The notes under the pieces: generated by a model
Database searches by the model: none
What the model was told of the DNA's origin: nothing
What the model saw: only the letters and a program-made list of their open reading frames with translations
Assembly: GCA_000787465.1 (NCBI GenBank)
Contig: JSYX01000541.1
Coordinates: forward strand, 1 to 24,169
DNA from: Thermomucor indicae-seudaticae
Taxonomy: Eukaryota; Mucoromycota; Mucoromycetes; Mucorales; Lichtheimiaceae
Reading direction: 5' to 3'
Length of the DNA stretch: 24,169 bases
Made by a program: the position numbers and the translations under genes
Part shown: piece by piece, positions 22,311 to 24,169 of the stretch
Numbering within the stretch: position 1 is the stretch's first letter
Layout: every line of letters starts with the position of its first letter

Positions 22311-23720
22311 ATGGGTGATTTCGACGAGGTTTTTAAGCAGAATCCGAGCGGTGTATTGGGAACTACATGGGGAAGCGTAGGTCAGAATGGCCAGCAACAG
22401 CAGCAACCGTCGTCCTCGAATACTTGGGGAGGAGGAGGCCAGTCGTCGTCGGGTGCCAGCAGCAGATATATGGACGGTTACGACTCTTTTGAATCGGACG
22501 AAAGCGATGAGGAAGAAGAGATTCCGTTGCAAATATCGTCGTGGGGCACGCAAACAGCGACTCCGGACGGCACACCGCAGATCAATGTGACGATGGGTGG
22601 ATGGGCGTCCCTGATTGATCCGAACGTCAAGATCAAGCCTGGTGGCATCGGTACTGGCAATTTGCATCGAAAAGGTGCCAATTATAAACCTGTGGACGAG
22701 CAGTATATTTTGATGCAGCGCTTAAAGAATCAACCTATACCCAAGTCAGTCACGGGTGGTAAGAAGAAGTCTCGGTCACGGGGTGGAAAGTCCAAAAAGT
22801 CGTCAGCAACACCTCCGCCACCACCTTCAACAAAACTATCAGCGCCTTCACGATATTCGAGACCTGCTCCTCCGTCTGGAGATGGCAGTGCGTGGGGTTT
22901 CGGTCAACTTGCTAGTGAACCGTTTTGGGAACAACCAGCAGCCGCAGCACAACAACAACCAGTCGCGAATAATCAGTGGCAGTCCTCCGAAGCATCTGGT
23001 ACAATGGCCTCCAAATATGCACCCAAACCACCTACTACTGCGCCTGCGTCTGCACCGCCAATTGAGCAGCAGTGGCAGCCGGAAGCGACAGGAACGATGG
23101 CATCAAAGTACGCTCCTAAACCTTCTCCTACTCAATCGTCTTGGCAAGTGGATCCGTCAGGGTCGGCTGCCTCCAAGTGGGCACCTGCAGCAGCAGCAGC
23201 GACTGCTACAACGACACCCTCGACTTCTCAATGGCAGCAGCAGCAGCAGCAACCAGAAGCTTCAGGAACTGCCGCGTCAAAGTACACATCAAGACCAACA
23301 ACACAGATATTGCAAACCGACAACCTGCCAGGTACATCTGCATCCAGATATGCACCCAAGCCATCCCTTCCTCCTGTTTCTCCGTCATCATCGTCAGCGG
23401 ACTCCAAGTGGTCACCTCCATCTGCCAAGCCTTCATCTACTGCGGATTCTACTTATGCACCTTCTAATGCCAACAATCCACCCAAGGAACGTAAAATCCT
23501 CTTTTCCTTCAACATTGAACTTGTGCCAGGAATTTATGCCCCGTTACCCGTCTATGAAACCGATAATTATCTAGAACTCGTGGAGAACTTTGAAAAGTGC
23601 CACAACTTGCACATGGAACAAGTCGCTAAACAATCCTTTGCATCCAAGATTGCAGTCCTTGTAGAAAATGAATTACGCAAACGAGGAATTTCGAAATCAA
23701 GTGCTGCTTCTGGCTGGTAA
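22311..23720 (+). CDS. uncharacterised protein with SGTxASKYAPKP repeats, single exon
   Basis: 469 aa with no intron, the only intronless gene here. I do not recognise the family. The N-terminus (GDFDEVFKQNPSGVLGTTWG) is followed by an acidic Ser stretch (SFESDESDEEEE), a conserved-looking block (WASLIDPNVKIKPGGIGTGN, then KPVDEQYILMQRLKNQP) and a basic patch (GGKKKSRSRGGKSKKS). From about residue 226 to 385 come seven degenerate repeats resembling EASGTMASKYAPKP between Gln/Pro/Ala low complexity. The C-terminus is a folded-looking segment (ILFSFNIELVPGIYAPLPVY, then SFASKIAVLVENELRKRG) likely to be the functional domain. No signal peptide or membrane helix is seen. The ATG at 22311 is the first in frame. 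Confidence 0.85.
   Translation: MGDFDEVFKQNPSGVLGTTWGSVGQNGQQQQQPSSSNTWGGGGQSSSGASSRYMDGYDSFESDESDEEEEIPLQISSWGTQTATPDGTPQINVTMGGWASLIDPNVKIKPGGIGTGNLHRKGANYKPVDEQYILMQRLKNQPIPKSVTGGKKKSRSRGGKSKKSSATPPPPPSTKLSAPSRYSRPAPPSGDGSAWGFGQLASEPFWEQPAAAAQQQPVANNQWQSSEASGTMASKYAPKPPTTAPASAPPIEQQWQPEATGTMASKYAPKPSPTQSSWQVDPSGSAASKWAPAAAAATATTTPSTSQWQQQQQQPEASGTAASKYTSRPTTQILQTDNLPGTSASRYAPKPSLPPVSPSSSSADSKWSPPSAKPSSTADSTYAPSNANNPPKERKILFSFNIELVPGIYAPLPVYETDNYLELVENFEKCHNLHMEQVAKQSFASKIAVLVENELRKRGISKSSAASGW
22985..23465 (+). repeat. degenerate protein-level tandem repeat (ASKYAPKP unit)
   Basis: Seven units share the pattern S/T-G-T-x-A-S-K-Y/W-A-P: EASGTMASKYAPKP, EATGTMASKYAPKP, DPSGSAASKWAPAA, EASGTAASKYTSRP, LPGTSASRYAPKP, SADSKWSPPS and TADSTYAPSN. 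Units are about 20-35 residues apart and decay towards the C-terminus. The DNA copies have diverged more than the protein motif, which suggests an old repeat under selection rather than a recent slip. Confidence 0.8.
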
Positions 23721-23737
23721 TCTTATGTGATCTTCCC

Positions 23738-23743
23738 AATAAA
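23738..23743 (+). terminator. polyadenylation signal AATAAA
   Basis: AATAAA lies 17 nt after the stop codon of the 469-aa protein gene, within the 121 bp separating it from the stop of the convergent small gene. Confidence 0.6.
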
Positions 23744-23841
23744 CTATACTATTTCGTGTTTTCTTGCATGCCCCTTTATCGATTGCCTGCGCCTATGTTA
23801 TCTATCACTAAATAGCCAGAAATGTTATTAATAAAGGTTGG

Positions 23842-24059
23842 TTATTTACCTTCAGCACCACTCCGGAGTTCAGTCAAGAGTTGACTCAACTTTTGGCGTA
23901 GTTTTGTAATGACGGGGTCTTCATCGCGTTCTGGAGGCGGAATTTGGTCAAGCAGGTACTCTGCTTCGTCAATGGTGCTAACACGACATGAGAAAACAAG
24001 ATGAGAACGGTTGGACATGAGGAGATCAAAGCTTACAGGACAATAGGACCGCGATTCAT
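23842..24059 (-). CDS. small uncharacterised protein (52 aa), 2 exons
   Basis: Exon 1, 24059-24037, encodes MNRGPIVL; after a 59-bp intron (GTAAGC to GTTAG), exon 2, 23977-23842, ends at TAA. The peptide is short and charged: TIDEAEYLLDQIPPPERDED and then VITKLRQKLSQLLTELRS, the second part predicted to be an amphipathic helix. I do not recognise it. The consensus donor, acceptor and retained frame support it as a real gene. The start could lie further upstream, beyond the window edge, if another exon exists. Its stop is 121 bp from the stop of the convergent neighbour. Confidence 0.6.
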
Positions 24060-24169
24060 TCTTTGTTTGTAAAGGAGTAGAAAAGAAGAAGGGAAGAGAA
24101 TAAGTCTGCGTAAAATGTAAAAGAAGGATGGATTTGGGTATACACTCGCGCACAAAAAGTCAAGGCCAG

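Overview
The window is from an intron-rich fungal nuclear genome. Introns are short (about 44-200 bp), with GT-AG or occasionally GC-AG ends, CT-rich promoters and AATAAA-like polyadenylation signals. The protein types (an SH3-CDC25 Ras exchange factor, a chitin synthase with the QRRRW motif, a POS5-type NADH kinase) fit a filamentous fungus. Gene compactness and protein style suggest an early-diverging zygomycete-type (Mucoromycota) fungus; that placement is inference, not proof.

Layout. A 10-exon sugar transporter (304-2451, -), a class II DNAJ/Sis1-type Hsp40 (2760-3917, -) and ribosomal protein uS12/RPS23 (4111-4806, -) lie head-to-tail on the minus strand. RPS23 shares a roughly 510-bp divergent promoter with a SAP30BP/HCNGP-like splicing factor (5319-6468, +). 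Next is an 11-exon mitochondrial-type NAD(H) kinase (6701-8599, +). From about 8600 to 11400 there is a gene-poor stretch holding a perfect 14-bp inverted repeat and a broken coding relic (about 9883-10578, +). A chitin synthase (11408-14293, +) converges with a NUFIP1-like snoRNP assembly factor (14476-16003, -). After a 1.7-kb non-coding stretch come a 1266-aa SH3-RasGEF (17710-21950, +), a repeat-bearing protein of unknown function (22311-23720, +), and a convergent 52-aa protein of unknown function (23842-24059, -).

I rebuilt the exon structure of every multi-exon gene by hand from splice consensus, reading-frame phase and family conservation. All ten proposed genes read through without a broken frame. 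The genes are mostly unrelated housekeeping, signalling and cell-wall functions. Ribosome and RNA biology recurs (RPS23, the SAP30BP-like splicing factor, the NUFIP1-like box C/D snoRNP factor), but I see no sign of a dedicated gene cluster. The most notable sequence-level items are: three GC-AG introns with an identical GCAAGT donor, two of them in the NADH kinase; microexons of 7 and 8 nt, the latter encoding the conserved Ala-Asp-Gly motif of the kinase; a step-type heat-shock element upstream of the Hsp40 gene; a 16-bp tandem repeat in the RPS23 promoter; and the isolated perfect hairpin.
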